DNA of 64,000 bases from Chara braunii (GCA_003427395.1 BFEA01000583.1:834330-898329), one strand, 5' to 3'; counted from the first letter of the stretch, positions 1-23,700 are shown. The notes: generated from the sequence alone by a model not told the origin. Made by a program: numbers and translations.

Positions 1-65
<65 letters not shown>

Positions 66-366
66 CTCTCTCTCTGTTGTGCGGGCGCACATGCGCGCGC
101 CGTTTTTCAAACGGAACGGAACAGATACTGCACTTGATCGTCGCCGTCGTCGTCGTCGTTTTGGGGAGCAGGGTAGTTAGATAGTTTGGGTTCTCTCTCT
201 CTCTCTCTCCTAGGAGCGGAGAGTGGCAGAGACCGCAGGACACGCAGAGGAGGAGCGGTGGAGCGTGGAGGAGGAGCGGTACACTTGATCGTCGTCGTGA
301 TCGGAACAGATACTACAGTTGATCGTCGTCGTCGTTGTCTTGGGGGGCAGGGTAGTTAGTTAGGTT

Positions 367-402
<36 letters not shown>

Positions 403-593
403 GGTGAAGCACGTGCGCGCGCCGTTTATCAAACGGATCGGAACAACTACGGCACTTGATCGTCATTGTCGTCGTTGTTTTTGGGGGTGGGCCCGGCGGG
501 GTAGTTAGTTAATGTGGTCCCTCTCTCTCTCTCTCTCTCTCTCTGATCTTCGTCGCCGTTGTCGTTTTGGGGGGCAGGGTAGTTAGTTAGGTT

Positions 594-653
<60 letters not shown>

Positions 654-660
654 GTAATGC
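1..660. repeat. (TC)n microsatellites inside a degenerate minisatellite
   Basis: The window opens inside a pure TC dinucleotide run (about 62 bases) and has four further (TC)n runs near 194-209, 370-399, 521-544 and 598-648. Each run follows a similar lead-in that contains TTGATCGTCGTCGTCG and then GGGGGGCAGGGTAGTTAG, so the block is a degenerate minisatellite whose unit ends in a TC tract. A small hairpin, CCGTTT/AAACGG with a 3-base loop, is kept in two copies (about 99-114 and 421-436). Reading frames here translate to Arg-Glu or Leu-Ser strings and are artefacts of the dinucleotide repeat. No gene is seen. Confidence 0.9.
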
Positions 661-1185
661 ACGAAAAAACAATTTTCCTGCCAACCAGCGAAGTGGCAAG
701 CAAAGTGACCCTTGCAATGGATGGAGCATTCTGTTGATTGCCCGTGATTGAGTCCACATCCGGGCCTCCCAATCACGTGGTTAATAATTAGTGAAAATTC
801 AAATTTAAACAATGCAGGGTAAAACCTATTTTCTGCCAACCAGCGAAGTGATGGCCAAAGTAGTGCTTCTTACGACTTGAGCACTTCCTTGATTGCTTGT
901 GATTGAGCGTGCAACAACCTCTTGCAATCACGAGATCACTAATTAGTGAAACTCTGAATATAAATAATGCAGGGAAAACACTTTTCTCTGCTAACCAGCG
1001 AAGTGGTCGGGAAAGTGACCCCCATAACAGCTTCAGCGTTTCGCTGATCGTCTGTCATTGAGCGAGCATCAGACACCGCCAATCATGGGATCACTAACTG
1101 TTGAATATTCAAATTTAAATAATGCAGGGGAAAACCTCTTTTCTACTAACTTGCGAAGTGATGGACAAATGACCCCTTTGTGGTG
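660..1185. repeat. 155-bp imperfect tandem repeat, about 3.4 copies
   Basis: Successive units begin near 660, 815, 970 and 1125, a period of 155 bases. Each carries CAGGG-AAAACC, then CTGCCAACCAGCGAAGTG, then a TGATTG...AATCAC segment and an AT-rich end with CAAATTTAAATAATG. The last copy is truncated near 1185. Copies differ by many substitutions, so the array is old. The repeat looks non-coding and I do not recognise the family. Confidence 0.8.
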
Positions 1186-2613
1186 GACCCACCTACTATG
1201 GTGCTCCGCCTGGGACAAAGATGGAGATGGATGATGAAGGGGGAGCGAGATGGCACAACGCAGCTCCCACGCGAGACTCCAACGCACGTATTCCAACGCA
1301 CGTACTCCAAGATGTGCGAATGTAGAATGGATCGAAAAACAGACAACAAATGGGGTATACCCCAGCGGACTGACGAGACTGGACTGGACTGGCTGGTATC
1401 GACAGAGGTACCGGTCTGGACTGGACTACCGAGAATACAACACAGGTCTGTGAGAACAGGCCAAGAGGCTGGTCTCACAGGCCAACGAGAGGTCCGCTAC
1501 ACGATCCTCGGCCTGTGATGGATCGCCTAGATACAAGCATGCTTCCGCCAAGAAGCGGAACTCTAGCAAAGAAAAAAAAACCTGAGTAGTCTAGAATGTG
1601 GAGCAAGCTGCATGCTTAGTCCATGTGATGCAAATTAGGATAAAAAATGTAACAAAACAGCAACGTTACAACTAACAGCCTAAGTAAGAGCAAAAACAGC
1701 TAACTAGCATACATGTCCTAGGAAAGTAGAGAGTAATGATAACTAAACCCTAGAATGTTGGAGGCGGTAGCCTCAGTCTGGAAACAGCTGACAAGTGTAT
1801 AAGTCCTAAGAACAATAAAAAATAGAAACAACTAAATCCTAGAAATGTCAGAGACATTAGCCTCAGTCTGAGAGCAATAAAGCAACAACAAGATAACCAT
1901 ATGCCACATGAGAAGTGTGTCGCAAACCAAAGGGTGCGATGGTCTCTGAGGGTGGCAAATGCAACCTAGGGGTCGATAACTCCTAAGGGCATCCATATAT
2001 AATGACAGGGGGAACACATGTCATCAGGCTCAATGACGGTAGGGAACTGGGAGCGAACAAAACAAATGACCCCAACAAATAGACCATCAGGGTGGGTAAT
2101 GCTCGACTAAAGGGGTGACCGCTAGTGAGGGTTAACAATGTAAGGGAATAAGGGAACCTAGTATACTGGGCGCACCTAGATGAAGCATGCAAGGCTGCCT
2201 AACTAGGGCGTGAGGTCCGACAGAGGTTAGAAAAGTGATGGGTAAGAGAATCATGCAAATGACTTCTAAGGTGAGGGAAGGCGGAGCAAGATCGGTAAGT
2301 TAGGAAGCCAGGGCAACGCCACGGTCCCGATGCCTATTGTATACCAAGGGAGAGCCCAACTAAGAGGAACCCGGCGAAGGGAGACCATCATGCGACACAA
2401 CCAGGATACTGTACAAGGTAAAGTGGTAAGAGAGTGATGACGTCTGAAGCAGGCAGAGCTGATCGTGACGAAATTCATGAAGTTGTCGATGACGTCCATG
2501 ATAAGAAATTCGAAATGCCGTTGAGGAAGAGCTGCAACGCCGACGAGCTGAAGTGGCAAAACTGAAGTGGATGGAGTACTGAGAAGTCAAAGACGTTGGA
2601 AGATAAGTCAGAG
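1186..2613. other. Non-coding stretch downstream of a chromovirus pol; possible LTR remnant
   Basis: This lies just past the stop of the minus-strand chromodomain fragment, where a 3' untranslated region and long terminal repeat would be expected. On the minus strand it has LTR-like character: an 8-bp inverted repeat CTGTGAGA/TCTCACAG near 1447-1480, a short tandem duplication of an ACGTGCGTTGGA unit near 1284-1312, and no credible long reading frame. I cannot identify LTR ends, a polypurine tract or a primer-binding site. The LTR reading is inference from position. The part at 1550-2250 shows only short repeats such as CCTCAGTCTG, which occurs twice. Confidence 0.3.
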
Positions 2614-3433
2614 TCAATCGTCGTATCGAGCAGGATGACGACGAGTGCGTTGTGGACGCTCAGAAGCATCCGACTGCTGCTGAAGGTCTGCCTTAGATGG
2701 AGCAGGCTCAACTTCAACGGCCTCCTCAACCGAGGGAGAAGAAGGAGGGTCAGTGGGCTGAGGAGGAGCAGTCAACCGAGCACGACGAGCACAATCATAG
2801 GCACGCACCAACATGCGAGCGTGCTGCAAGTGCTCGAAGGGCTCCCAAGTAGCCTCCATATCACGGTAACCCTTCCAACGTACGAGATACTCGACATGAG
2901 AAGGGTAGTATCGGTGACTCGATAACCAATGATATCCGAAACGAGAAATTCCTCGTGGCCGTCCACCATGATGGGTGGAGGGCACTCATATGATCATTCA
3001 GCGAAGCCCTCAGACAGTCTACAGTAGGGGCGCAGTAAAGAGACGTGGTAGACATCGTGCACACGAGCCTGGCGTAGGTACTCGGCAGCTTCACACGAAA
3101 CATGACCACGCTAGAAGTCGTATCACAATCGACGACCTGGAGAATGAGGCATGGGCCAAAGAAGCAACGCCGAAACTTGTGAAGCGTGTCCGCTTCGAGC
3201 TGTCAGTGGCGGGCGTCGATAAGTATATCATTACTGACTTTCAATGATTGATCCATCATCGATCGGTTTGCACGTGCGGCCGTGCGAGTCATCAATCTGG
3301 GGATAGTAAGACAAGGAAAAACGGAGCTGGGTGCCGTATACCTCGTAAAGTCGTCGCGAGAATCGGTTGGTAAAGTGCGGGTTACGGTCAGATATGATGC
3401 TTAGAGGTAGGTCGTAGTCACGCACAAAATTTG
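2614..3433 (-). pseudogene. Ty3/gypsy chromovirus integrase C-terminus with chromodomain (broken)
   Basis: Read on the minus strand, this is the end of a chromovirus polyprotein. Near 3433-3280 it shows the integrase core FVRDYDLPLSIISDR, with the second catalytic Asp in ISDR, followed by YGTQLRFS. Near 3250-3090 comes the C-terminal part (FRRCFFGPC, then FRVKLPSTYARL), and near 2990-2940 PPIMVDGHEEFLVSDI. The chromodomain at about 2900-2800 contains VEYLVRWKGY and WEPFEHL, the aromatic-rich motif that binds methylated histone tails in chromoviruses. The frame is broken by shifts and stops, and compared with the copies at 4.6 and 6.5 kb about 290 bp of integrase are deleted. The chromodomain reading frame ends at 2614. 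A non-functional remnant, but the identification is secure. Confidence 0.85.
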
Positions 3434-4577
3434 GCCTCAGATTAAACCTTGAAATATGACTAAGTAAAACCCCAAAACCCCAAAGTGTGTTTCCGCAACG
3501 AAACATCGAATCTAGGCTCGGATTGAACCTCGAAATATGACTAAGTAAACCCCGAAAACCCCGAAGTCTGTTTCAGTAACGAAACATCGAATCTAGGCTC
3601 GGATACAACACACTAGAAATACTAATTAAAACCCGAACACCCGGAAGTGTGTTTCGTTAGGCTCGGATTAAACATCAAAATATGACGAAGTAAAACCCGA
3701 AAACCTCGAAGTCTGTTTCGGTAATAAAGCACCGAATCTACACTCGGATATAACACACCAGAAACATAAGAGTAAAACCCGAAAACCCCGAAGTGTGTTT
3801 CAGTGACGAAACACTGAATCTAGGCTTGGATTAAACCCCGAAACATGACTAAGTAAGACCCGAAAGCCCCGAAGCGTGTTTTGGTAACGAAACACCGAAT
3901 CTGGGCTCAGATATAACACACTAGAAACACTAAGTAAAACTCGAAAACCCCCAAGTGTATTTCGGTAATGAAACACTGAATCTAAGTTTGGATTGAACCT
4001 TGGAATATAACCGAGTAACACCCGAAAACTGTGAAGTGTGTTTCGGTAACGAAACACCGAATCTAGGCTCGGATATAACACACTAGAAACACGAAGTAAG
4101 ACCCGAAAACCCCGAAGTGTGTTTCGGTAACGAAACATCGAATCTAGGCTCGGATATAACACACTAGAAACACCAAGTAAAACCCGAAAACCCCAAAGTG
4201 TGTTTCGATAATGAAACAGTGAATCTAGGGTCGCATTAAACCTCAAAATATTGCTAAGTAAAACCCGAAAACCCCGAAGTGTGTTTCGGTAATGAAACAC
4301 CGAATCTGGGCTCGGATATAACACACGTGACACACTAAGTAAAACCCGAAAACCCCGAAGTGTGTTTCGAAAACGAAATACCAAATTTAGGCTCGGATAT
4401 AACACACTAAAAACACTGAGTGAAACCTGAAAACCCCGAAGCGTGTTTCGGTAATAAAACATTGAATCTAGGTTTGGATTGAACCTTGAAATATGACAAA
4501 GTAAAACCCGAAAACCCCGAAGTGTGTTTTGGTAAAGAAACACCAAATCTAAAGTCGAATATAAGCCTTATCGTAAA
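3434..4577 (-). repeat. 81-bp A/B satellite, block 1a
   Basis: About 14 tandem monomers. The shared core runs from AAGTAAAACCCGAAAACC through CGAAGTGTGTTTCGGTAACG to CACCGAATCTAGGCTC. After the core comes either type A (GGATATAACACACTAGAAAC) or type B (GGATTAAACCTCGAAATATG). Because 81 is 27 codons, the reverse strand is open for 248 codons between 3800 and 4546, repeating the peptide [14 protein letters not shown]. Read in that sense the monomer order is approximately B A A B A A B A B. The strand given is that of the stop-free phase. This is satellite DNA, not a gene. Confidence 0.95.
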
Positions 4578-5213
4578 CTTCACACGAAAGCTGACTGAGC
4601 TAGAAACCGTATCAGAACCGACGACCTAGAGAATGCGGCATGGGCCAAAGAAGCGACGCCGAAACTTGCGAAGCGTGTCCGCTTCGAGCTGTAAATGACG
4701 GGCGTCGATAATTACATCATCACCAACTTTGATTGAATGATTCATCCTCGATCGGTTTCCACGTGCGGCCATGCAAGTCTGAGAAGCGGCTATGTGCTCA
4801 TGTGCGGACTTCATGATCGACGTCATGTGTGCAACCCAATCATCCAGCATGAGACAACTCGTGTCCGGGTGCATCTGTGACAGTTGAAGGAAGTCCGCAC
4901 GAACACGAGGGTGATAGCCGAGGTCGCAATAATAAGGCGACATCCCCGTGGCTGGCGAGACGGCGTGGTTGTAAGCTATCTCCGAGTGGGCAAGATGGAG
5001 GTCCAACTGCTGGTCATAAGAAATAATCCTTCGGAGAATATCTCCGAGAATCCTGTTGTGACCTTGGTCTGACCATCTGTTTGGGGATGGTAAGATGAGG
5101 AGAAGCGAAGTTGGGTGCCGTACACCTCATGGCACTGTTGCTATAATCGGCTGGTAAAGTGCGGGTCACGGTCAGATATGATGCTCAGAGGTAAGTCGTG
5201 ATCACGAACAAAA
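4578..5213 (-). pseudogene. Chromovirus integrase island B embedded in the satellite
   Basis: A 636-bp integrase fragment flanked on both sides by satellite monomers. On the minus strand it runs from the FVRDHDLPLSIISD region, through EIAYNHAVSPATGMSPYYCD and VADFLQLSQ-type sequence, to VGDDVIIDARHLQLEADTL, RKFRRRFFGPC and SFRVK, then changes directly into satellite. It lacks the chromodomain and the end of the integrase. Internal stops and frame changes show it is dead. Both junctions recur in the islands at 6.5, 20.1 and 23.9 kb, so it behaves as part of a larger repeat unit rather than as a separate insertion. Confidence 0.85.
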
Positions 5214-6455
5214 TCTACTCGGATTAAACCTAGAAATATGAATAACTAAAACCCGAAAACCCCGAAGTGTGTTTCGGCAACTAAACACCGAATCTATGCT
5301 CGGATTGAACCTTACAATTTGACTAGGTAAAACCCGAAAACCCCGAAGTGTGTTTCGATAACGAAACACCGAATCTCGGCTCGAATATAACACACTCGAA
5401 TGACTAAGTAAAACCCGAAAACCCCGAATTGTGTTTTGATAACGAAACACCGAATCTAGGCTCGGATATAACACAGAAGAAACACTAATTAAGACCCAAA
5501 CAACCAGAAGTGTGTTTCCGTAATGAAACACAAAATCTTGGATCGGATATAACACTAGAAACACTAAGTAAGACCCGAAAACCCCGGAGTGTGTTTTGAA
5601 AACGAAACACTGAATGTAGGCTCGGATTAAACCTCCAAATATCACTAAGTGAAACCCGAAAACCCCGAAGTGTGTTTCGGTAGCGAAACACCGAATCTAG
5701 GCTCGGATTAAACCTCGAAATATCACTAAGTAAAACCCGAAAAACCCCGAAGTGTGTTTCGGTAACGAAACACTGAATGTAGGCTCGTATATAACACAGT
5801 AGAAAACCTAAGTAAAACCTGAAAACCCCGAAGTGTATTTCGGTAATGAAACACCGAATCTAGGTTTGGATTGAACCTCGAAATATAACTAAGTAAAACC
5901 CGAAAACCCAGAAGTGTGTTTTGCTAATGAAACACCGAATCTAGGCTCGGATATAACACACTAGAAACACCAAGTAAAACTCGAAAACCTTGAAGTGTGT
6001 TTCGGTAACGAAACACCGAATCTAGGCTCGGATATAACACACTAGAAACACCAAGTAAAACCCGAAAACCCCGAAGTGTGTTTCGGTAACGAAACACCGA
6101 ATCTAGGATCGCATTAAACATCGAAATATGACTAACTAAAACCCGAAAACCCCGAAGTGTGTTTCGGTAATGAAACACCAAAACTAGGCTCGGATATAAC
6201 ACACTAGACACAATAAGTAAAACTTTAAAACCCCGAAGTGTGTTTCGATAACGAAACACCGAATCCAGACTCGAATATAACACACTAGAAACACTGAGTA
6301 AAACCTGAAAACGCCGAAGTCTGTTTCGGTAATGAAACAACGAATCTAGGCTTGGATTGAACCTTGAAATATAACTAAGTAAAACCCGAAAACCCCGAAG
6401 TGTATTTTGGTAAAGAAACACCAAATCTAAACTCGAATATAAGCCTTATCATAAA
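5214..6455 (-). repeat. 81-bp A/B satellite, block 1b
   Basis: About 15 monomers of the A/B satellite between integrase islands B and C. The first monomers after the island (GGCAACTAAACACCGAATCT, then a variant ending ATGCTCGGAT) recur after islands D and E, and in altered form after island C, which shows that island and neighbouring monomers were duplicated together. Stop-free reverse-strand phases cover 5202-5645 and 5924-6424. Confidence 0.95.
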
Positions 6456-7077
6456 CTTCACACGAAAGCTGACCGAGCTAGAAGTCGTATCAGAACGGAC
6501 GAACTAGAGAATGCGGCATGGGCCAACGAAGCGACGCCGAAACTAACGAAGCATGTCATCTTCGAGCTGTACATGGCGGGCGTCGATAATTACATCATCA
6601 CTGAATTTGATTGAATGATTTATCCTCGATCGGTTCGCACGAGCGGCCATGCGAGTCTGAGAAGCGGCTATGTGCTCATGTGCGGTCTTCATGATCGGCG
6701 TCATGTGTGCAACCCAATCATCCAGCATGAGACAACTTGTGACGGTTGAAGAAAGTCCGCGGGAACACGAGGGTGATAGCCGAGGTCGCAATAAAAGGGC
6801 GACCTCCCAGTGGCTAACGAGACGGCGTGGTTGTAGGCTATCTCCGAGTGGGAAAGATAGAGGTCCCACTGTTGGTCGTCACAAATAATCTTTCGGAGAA
6901 TATCTCTGAGAGTCCTGTTCGTGACCTCGGTCTGACCATTAGTTTGGGGATGGTAAGACGAGGAGAAGCGGAGTTGGGTGTCGTACACCTCGTGGCGCCG
7001 TTGCTAGAATCGGTTGGTAAAGCGCGGGTCACGGTCAGATATGATGCTCAGAGGTAAGTCGTGATCACGTACAAAAT
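6456..7077 (-). pseudogene. Chromovirus integrase island C embedded in the satellite
   Basis: A second integrase fragment with the same ends as island B. Minus-strand peptides include TQLRFSSSYHPQTNGQTEV, which carries the catalytic Glu of the DDE triad, EIAYNHAVSLATGRSPFYCD and LGYHPRVPADFLQPSQ. A deletion of a few codons before SCLMLDDWVAHM separates it from island B. It reads in at least two frames and ends abruptly at the SFRVK-type position in satellite sequence. A decayed, co-amplified fragment of a retrotransposon pol gene. Confidence 0.85.
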
Positions 7078-18576
<11,499 letters not shown>

Positions 18577-18640
18577 CCGAATCTAGGGTCTGATAGAACT
18601 CTCTAAAAAAATTAAGTAAAACCCCGAAGTGTTATCATCT
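18577..18640 (-). repeat. Terminal satellite stub joined to an rRNA fragment
   Basis: A short forward-oriented satellite remnant with the altered sequence AACTCTCTAAAAAAA, then AAGTAAAACCCCGAAGTGTTA. The same stub closes the second array near 26,935-26,972, where it is again followed by the rRNA fragment. It therefore marks a duplicated array boundary. Confidence 0.8.
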
Positions 18641-18965
18641 GTTAGAAGATAACATAGGTGTTCTAAGATTAGCTCAACGAGAACACCAATCTCATGTAGA
18701 GCCAAAGAACAAAAACTCACTTGATTATGATTTCCAGTAAGAATACAAAGCGTTAGAGAGTGGCCTATCGATTTAGCGTTCTAGACATGAAGCTAGAGGT
18801 GTATGAAAAGTTACCACAAGGATAAATGGAAAGTGGCTACCAAGAGTTCAGAACGACATCGCGTCTTCATCCTTCAATGTCGACTTGACCAAGTTGGATT
18901 ACACACCCACCTATCCCGAGAATCTAATTAGTGATGTGGATGATTGGACCAGTAAGATTCCCCCT
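18641..18965 (+). pseudogene. Rearranged nuclear 25S rRNA fragment, copy 1
   Basis: The sequence matches the peptidyl-transferase part of plant 25S rRNA with about 10-15% differences: CTAAGATTAGCTCAACGAGA, TTGATTATGATTTCCAGTAA, GTGGCCTATCGAT, GAAGCTAGAGGTG, AAAAGTTACCACAAGGATAA, GATCC-type helix sequence and CACCCACCTAT. About 30 bp of the CTCTTCCTATCATTG segment are missing. At about 18,920 it jumps backwards in rRNA order to ATCTAATTAGTGATG...AGATTCCC, which in real 25S lies several hundred bases upstream of the first part. It is therefore a permuted chimera and cannot be a working rRNA. It directly follows satellite. Confidence 0.85.
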
Positions 18966-19565
18966 CTCTTTGGGAATCTCATAACCGTTCTTCTGCATCC
19001 TGTTTGCGGCCATAGTCATCATCATCATCGACCACGACGCTCATCATCGTGGTTCTTCATCATCATTCGTCGTTCCACCGGAGGAACGATCGAGAAGACC
19101 CTTTAGGGGTGATAGGAAAACATTCCTCGACAAGGAGAAAGGACATTCATTGCTCCTGGCCGACCGGGAGTCTGGGATCGTCCACCTTTTCCACCTTTAT
19201 CAACACCCCCCCTCCCTCTCGTCCATCACCCTCAAAAATTTTATCTTTCTCTTGTTCTTCTATTTCCCCTCCAACCCCCTTCCCTCCTCTATCATCCCAC
19301 CTAATCGGTCGCATCATCTAAAATTCCTAAAGTACGTAACTCATATTTTATCTCCCTGTGCTTGTTTAACAATGTCGTTCATTGTTTTGTGCGAAATTTG
19401 TATCTAATTCGATAGGATGAATCTTCATTCTCTTTTCTCCCAACGCCGTGAATGGAATTAATTTCGGCATTTTTGTTCAGACGTTACTTGGATTTCTTAC
19501 CACTTTTTTTTTGTTGTTTAAGTTTCAAAAAATTCAATTCTTTTCATAAATTCGTGAAATAATTT
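18966..19565. other. Unique pyrimidine-rich spacer between the two satellite arrays
   Basis: About 600 bp with no similarity to the satellite, the rRNA or the LINEs in this window. It has a CATCATCAT/CGTCGT-rich start (19,015-19,075), a strongly CT-rich middle (19,190-19,300) and an AT-rich end. Two overlapping reading frames of 85-90 codons are low-complexity (Pro/Ser/Phe-rich). I see no splice pattern or conserved domain and do not call a gene. Confidence 0.5.
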
Positions 19566-20144
19566 TGAAACACTAAGTAAGACCCGAAAACTCCGAAGTG
19601 AGTTTCGGTAATGAAACACCGAATCTAGGCTCGGATATAACACACTAGAAACACCGAGTAAAACCCGGAAACCCCAAAGTGTGTTTCGGTAACGAAACAC
19701 CGAATCTANNNNNNNNNNNNNNNNNNNNNNNNNNNNNNNNNNNNNNNNNNNNNNNNNNNNNNNNNNNNNNNNNNNNNNNNNNNNNNNNNNNNNNNNNNCG
19801 CATTAAACCTCGAAATATGACTAAGTAAAACTCGAAAACCCCGAAGTGTGTTTCGGCAATCAAACACCGAATCTAGGCTCGGATATAACACACCAGACAT
19901 ACTAAGTAAAACTTGAAAACCCCGAAGTGTGTTTCGATAACGAAACATCGAATCTAGGCTCGGATATAACACACTGGAAACACGAAGTAAAACCCGAAAA
20001 CCCCGAAGTGTGTTTCGGTAATGAAACACCGAATATAGGCTTCGATTGAACCTTGAAATATGACTAAGTAAAACCCGAAAACCCTGAAGTGTGTTTTGGT
20101 AAAAAAACACCAAATATAAACTCGGATATAAGCCTTATCAGAAA
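19566..20144 (-). repeat. 81-bp A/B satellite, block 2a, with assembly gap
   Basis: The satellite restarts in forward orientation within an AT-rich context (AATTTTGAAACACTAAGTAAG). Bases 19,709-19,798 are 90 undetermined N, with satellite on both sides and an interrupted monomer, so the gap is probably a collapsed or unresolved satellite stretch whose true size is unknown. About four monomers follow before integrase island D. Confidence 0.93.
19709..19798. other. Assembly gap of 90 N inside the satellite
   Basis: A run of 90 undetermined bases with the satellite on each side. The left flank stops at CGAATCTA and the right flank begins in a type-B monomer (GCATTAAACCTCG). Any reading frame drawn through the gap is meaningless. 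Confidence 0.99.
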
Positions 20145-20775
20145 CTTAACACGGAAGCTGACCGAGATAGAAGCCGTATCAGAACCGACGACCTGTTGAA
20201 TGCGGCATGGGTCAAAGAAGCGACGCCGAAACGCGCGTCCGCTTCGAGCTGTAAATGGCGAGTGTCAATAATTACGTAATCACCAACTTAAAATGAATGA
20301 TCCAGCCTCGATCGGTTCGCACCTGAGGCCATGCGAGTCTGAGAAGCGGTTATGTGCTCATATGCGGTCTTCATGAGCGGCGTCATGTGTGCAACCCAAT
20401 AATCCAGCATGAGAAAACTCGTGTCCGGGTGCATCTGTCATGGTCGAAGGAAGTCCGCGGGAACACGAGGGTAATAGCCGCGGTGGTAATAGTAAGGCGA
20501 CATCCCCGTGGCTGGCGAGTCGGTGTGGTTGTAGGCTATCTCCGAGTGGGCAAGATGGAGATCCCCCTGCTGGTCGTCACAAATATTCTTTTGGAGAATA
20601 TCTCCGAGAGTTCTGTTCGTGACCTCGGTATGACCATCAGTCTGGGTATGGTAAGACGAGGAGAAGCGGAGCTAGGTCCCGTACACCTCGTGGCGCCGTC
20701 GTTAGAATCGGCTAGTAAAGCGCGGGTCACGGTCAGATATGATGCTCAGAGGTAAGTCGTGATCTCACACAAAAT
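20145..20775 (-). pseudogene. Chromovirus integrase island D embedded in the satellite
   Basis: Third satellite-flanked copy of the integrase fragment, with both junctions as in islands B and C. Because the coding sense is minus, the plus strand shows antisense frames (20,354-20,755). Minus-strand sequence corresponds to the FVRDHDLPLSIISD region, the SSYHPQ-type stretch and the IIDxRHLQL stretch, with frameshifts and a short deletion near 20,232 in the RKFRRRFF region. Not functional. Confidence 0.8.
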
Positions 20776-23700
20776 CTACTCGGATTAAACCTTGAAATAT
20801 GACTAAGTAAAACTTGAAAACCCCACTGTGTTTCGGCAACTAAACACCGAATCTATGCTCGGATAGAACCTCGAAATATGACTAAGTAAAACCCGAAAAT
20901 CCGAAGTCTGTTTCGATAACGAAACACCGAATCTAGGCTCAGATATAACAAACTACAAACACTAATTAAAACCCGAAAACCCCGAAGTGCGTTTCCGTAA
21001 CATAGAATCTAGGCTCAGATATAACACACTAGAAACTCTAAGCAATACCCAAAACCCCGAAGTGTGTTTCGATAACGAAACACTGAATCTAGGTTCGGAT
21101 TAAACCTCGAAATATAACTAAGTAAAACCTGAAACCCTAGAAGTGTGTTTCGAAAACGATACACTGAATCTAGGCTCGGATTCAACCTCCAAATATGACT
21201 ACGTGAAACCCGAAAACCCCGAAGTGTGTTTCGGTAACGAAACACCGAATCTAAGCTCGGATACAACACACTACAAACACTAAGTAAAACCCGAAAACCC
21301 GGAAGTGTGTTTCGGTAACGAAACACCGAATCTAAGTTCGGGTTAAACCTCAAAATATGACTAAGGAAAACCCGAAGACCTGAAATATATTTCGGTAACG
21401 AAACACCGAATCTAGGCTCGAAAATAACATACTAGAATCACTAAGTAGGACTCGAAAACCCCAAAGTGTGTTTCTGTCACAAAACATCGAATCTAGGTTC
21501 GGATATAACACACTAGAAACACTAAGTAAAACCCGAAAACCCCGAAGTGTGTTTTCGTAACGAGACAACGAATCTAAACTCGGATATAACACACTACAAA
21601 CACTAAGTAAAACCTGAAAACTCTGAAGTGTGTTTCGGTAATGAAACACCGAATCTAAGCTTGGATTGAACCTCGAAATATGACTAAGTAAAACCCGAAA
21701 ACCACGAAGTGTGTTTTCGTAACGAGACAACGAATCTAAACTTCGATATAACACATTAGAAACACTAAGTAAAACTCGAAAACCCTGAAGTGTGTTTCGG
21801 TAACGAAATACCGAATCTAAGCTCGTATTAAACCTCGAAATATGACTAAGTAAAACCCGAAAACCCCAAAACGTGTTTCGGTAAGGAAATACCGAATTTA
21901 AACTCGAATATATTACACTAAAAACACTACATAAAACCCGAAAACCCTGAAGTGTGTTTCGGTAACGAAACACCGAATCTAGGCTCGGATATAACACACT
22001 AGAAACACTAAGTAAAACCCGAAAACTCGGAAGCGTGTTCCGGTAACGAAACACCGAATTTAAGTTCGGGTTAAACCTCAAAATATGACTAAGTAAGACC
22101 CGAAAACCATGAATTGTATTTCGGTGATGAAACATCAAATCAAGGCTCAGATATAAGAAATTTCAATCACTAAGTAAAACCCGAAAATCCCCAGTGTGTT
22201 TCTGTAACGAAACACCGAATCTAGGTTCGGATAAAACACACTAGAAACACTAAGTAAAACGCGAAAACCCCGAAGTTTGTTTTGGTAACGAAACACCGAA
22301 TCTAGGCTCGAATTAAACCTCGAAATATGACTAAGTAAAACCCAAAAACCCCGAAGTGTGTTTCGGTAACGAAACACCGAATCTAGTCTCTGATATAACA
22401 CACTAGAAACACTAAGTGAAACCCGAAAACCCCGAAGTGAGTTTCAGTAACGAAACACCGAACCTAGGCTCGGATTAAACCTCGAAATATGACCAAGTAA
22501 AACGCAAAAAATCTTAAGTGTGTTTCGAAATCAAACACGGAATCAAGGATCGGATATAACACACTAGAAACACTAAGTAAAAGTCGAAAACCCTGAAGTG
22601 TGTTTCGGTAACGAAATACCGAATCTAGACTCGGATTAAACGTCGAAATAGGACTAAGAAAAACCCGAAAACCCCGAAGGGTGTTTCGGTAAGGAAACAC
22701 CGAATCTAAGCTCGGATATACAATACTAGAAACACTAAGTGAAACCCCAAAACCCCGAAGTGTGTTTCGGTAAGGAAACACCGAATTTAGTCTCGGATAT
22801 ATTACACTAAAAACACTAAGTAAAACCCGAAAACCCCGAAGTGTGTTTCGGTAACGAGACACCGATTTAAGGCTCGGATATAACACACTAGAAACACTAA
22901 GTGAAACCTGAAAACCCCGAAGTGAGTTTCGGTAACGAAACACCGAATCTCGGCTTGGATTAAACCTCGAAATATGACTTAGTAAAACCCCAAAACCCTG
23001 AAGTATGATTCGGTAATGAAACACCGAATCTAGGCTCGGATATAACATACTAGAAACACTGAGTAAAACCCGAAAAACCTGAAGTTTGTTTCGGTAATGA
23101 AACACGGAATTTAGGCTTGGATTGAACCTCGAAATATGACTAAGTAAAACCCGAAAAACCCGAAGTGTGTTTTCGTAACGAAACACCAAATTGAAACTCG
23201 GATATAACACACTAGAAACACTAAGTACTCGGAAACCCTGAAGTATGTTTCAGTAACGAAATACCGAATCTAGGCTCGGATTAAACCTCGAAATATGACT
23301 AAGTAAGACCCCAAACCCCCGAAGTGTGTTTCGGTAAGGAAAAACCGAATCTAAGCTCGGATATATTACATTAGAAACACAAAGTAAAACCCGAAAACCC
23401 CGAAGTGTGTTTCGGTAACGAAACAGCGAATCTAGGCTCGGATATATTACACTAGAAACAAGAAGTAAAACCCGAAAACCCTAAAGTGTGTTTCGGTAAC
23501 GAAACACCGAATCTAGGCTCGGATATAACACACTAGAAACACCAAGTAAGACCCAAGAACCCCGAAGTGTGTTTCGGTAACGAAACACCGAATCTAGGCT
23601 CACATTAAACCTCGAAATATGACTAAGTAAAACCCAAAAACCCGGAAGTGTGTTTCAGTAATGAAACACGGAATCTAGTCTTGGATATAACACACTAGAC

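Noticed and set aside
447-839. Reverse-strand frame with long Arg-Glu repeats
   Set aside because: Translation of a (TC)n microsatellite.
2975-3247. Plus-strand frame of 90 codons
   Set aside because: Antisense of the chromovirus integrase C-terminus, which is the recognisable sense strand.
3800-4546. 248-codon reverse-strand frame of RNTLRGFRV-type repeats, and its relatives throughout the satellite
   Set aside because: Produced by an 81-bp (27-codon) tandem repeat with one stop-free phase; interrupted repeatedly, no gene context and no evidence of selection.
19049-19407. Small gene in the spacer between arrays
   Set aside because: Overlapping low-complexity frames in a CT-rich tract; no splice pattern, domain or homology visible.
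20354-20755. Plus-strand 133-codon frame, and similar ones at 6,670-7,057 and 24,163-24,564
   Set aside because: Antisense shadows of the integrase islands.
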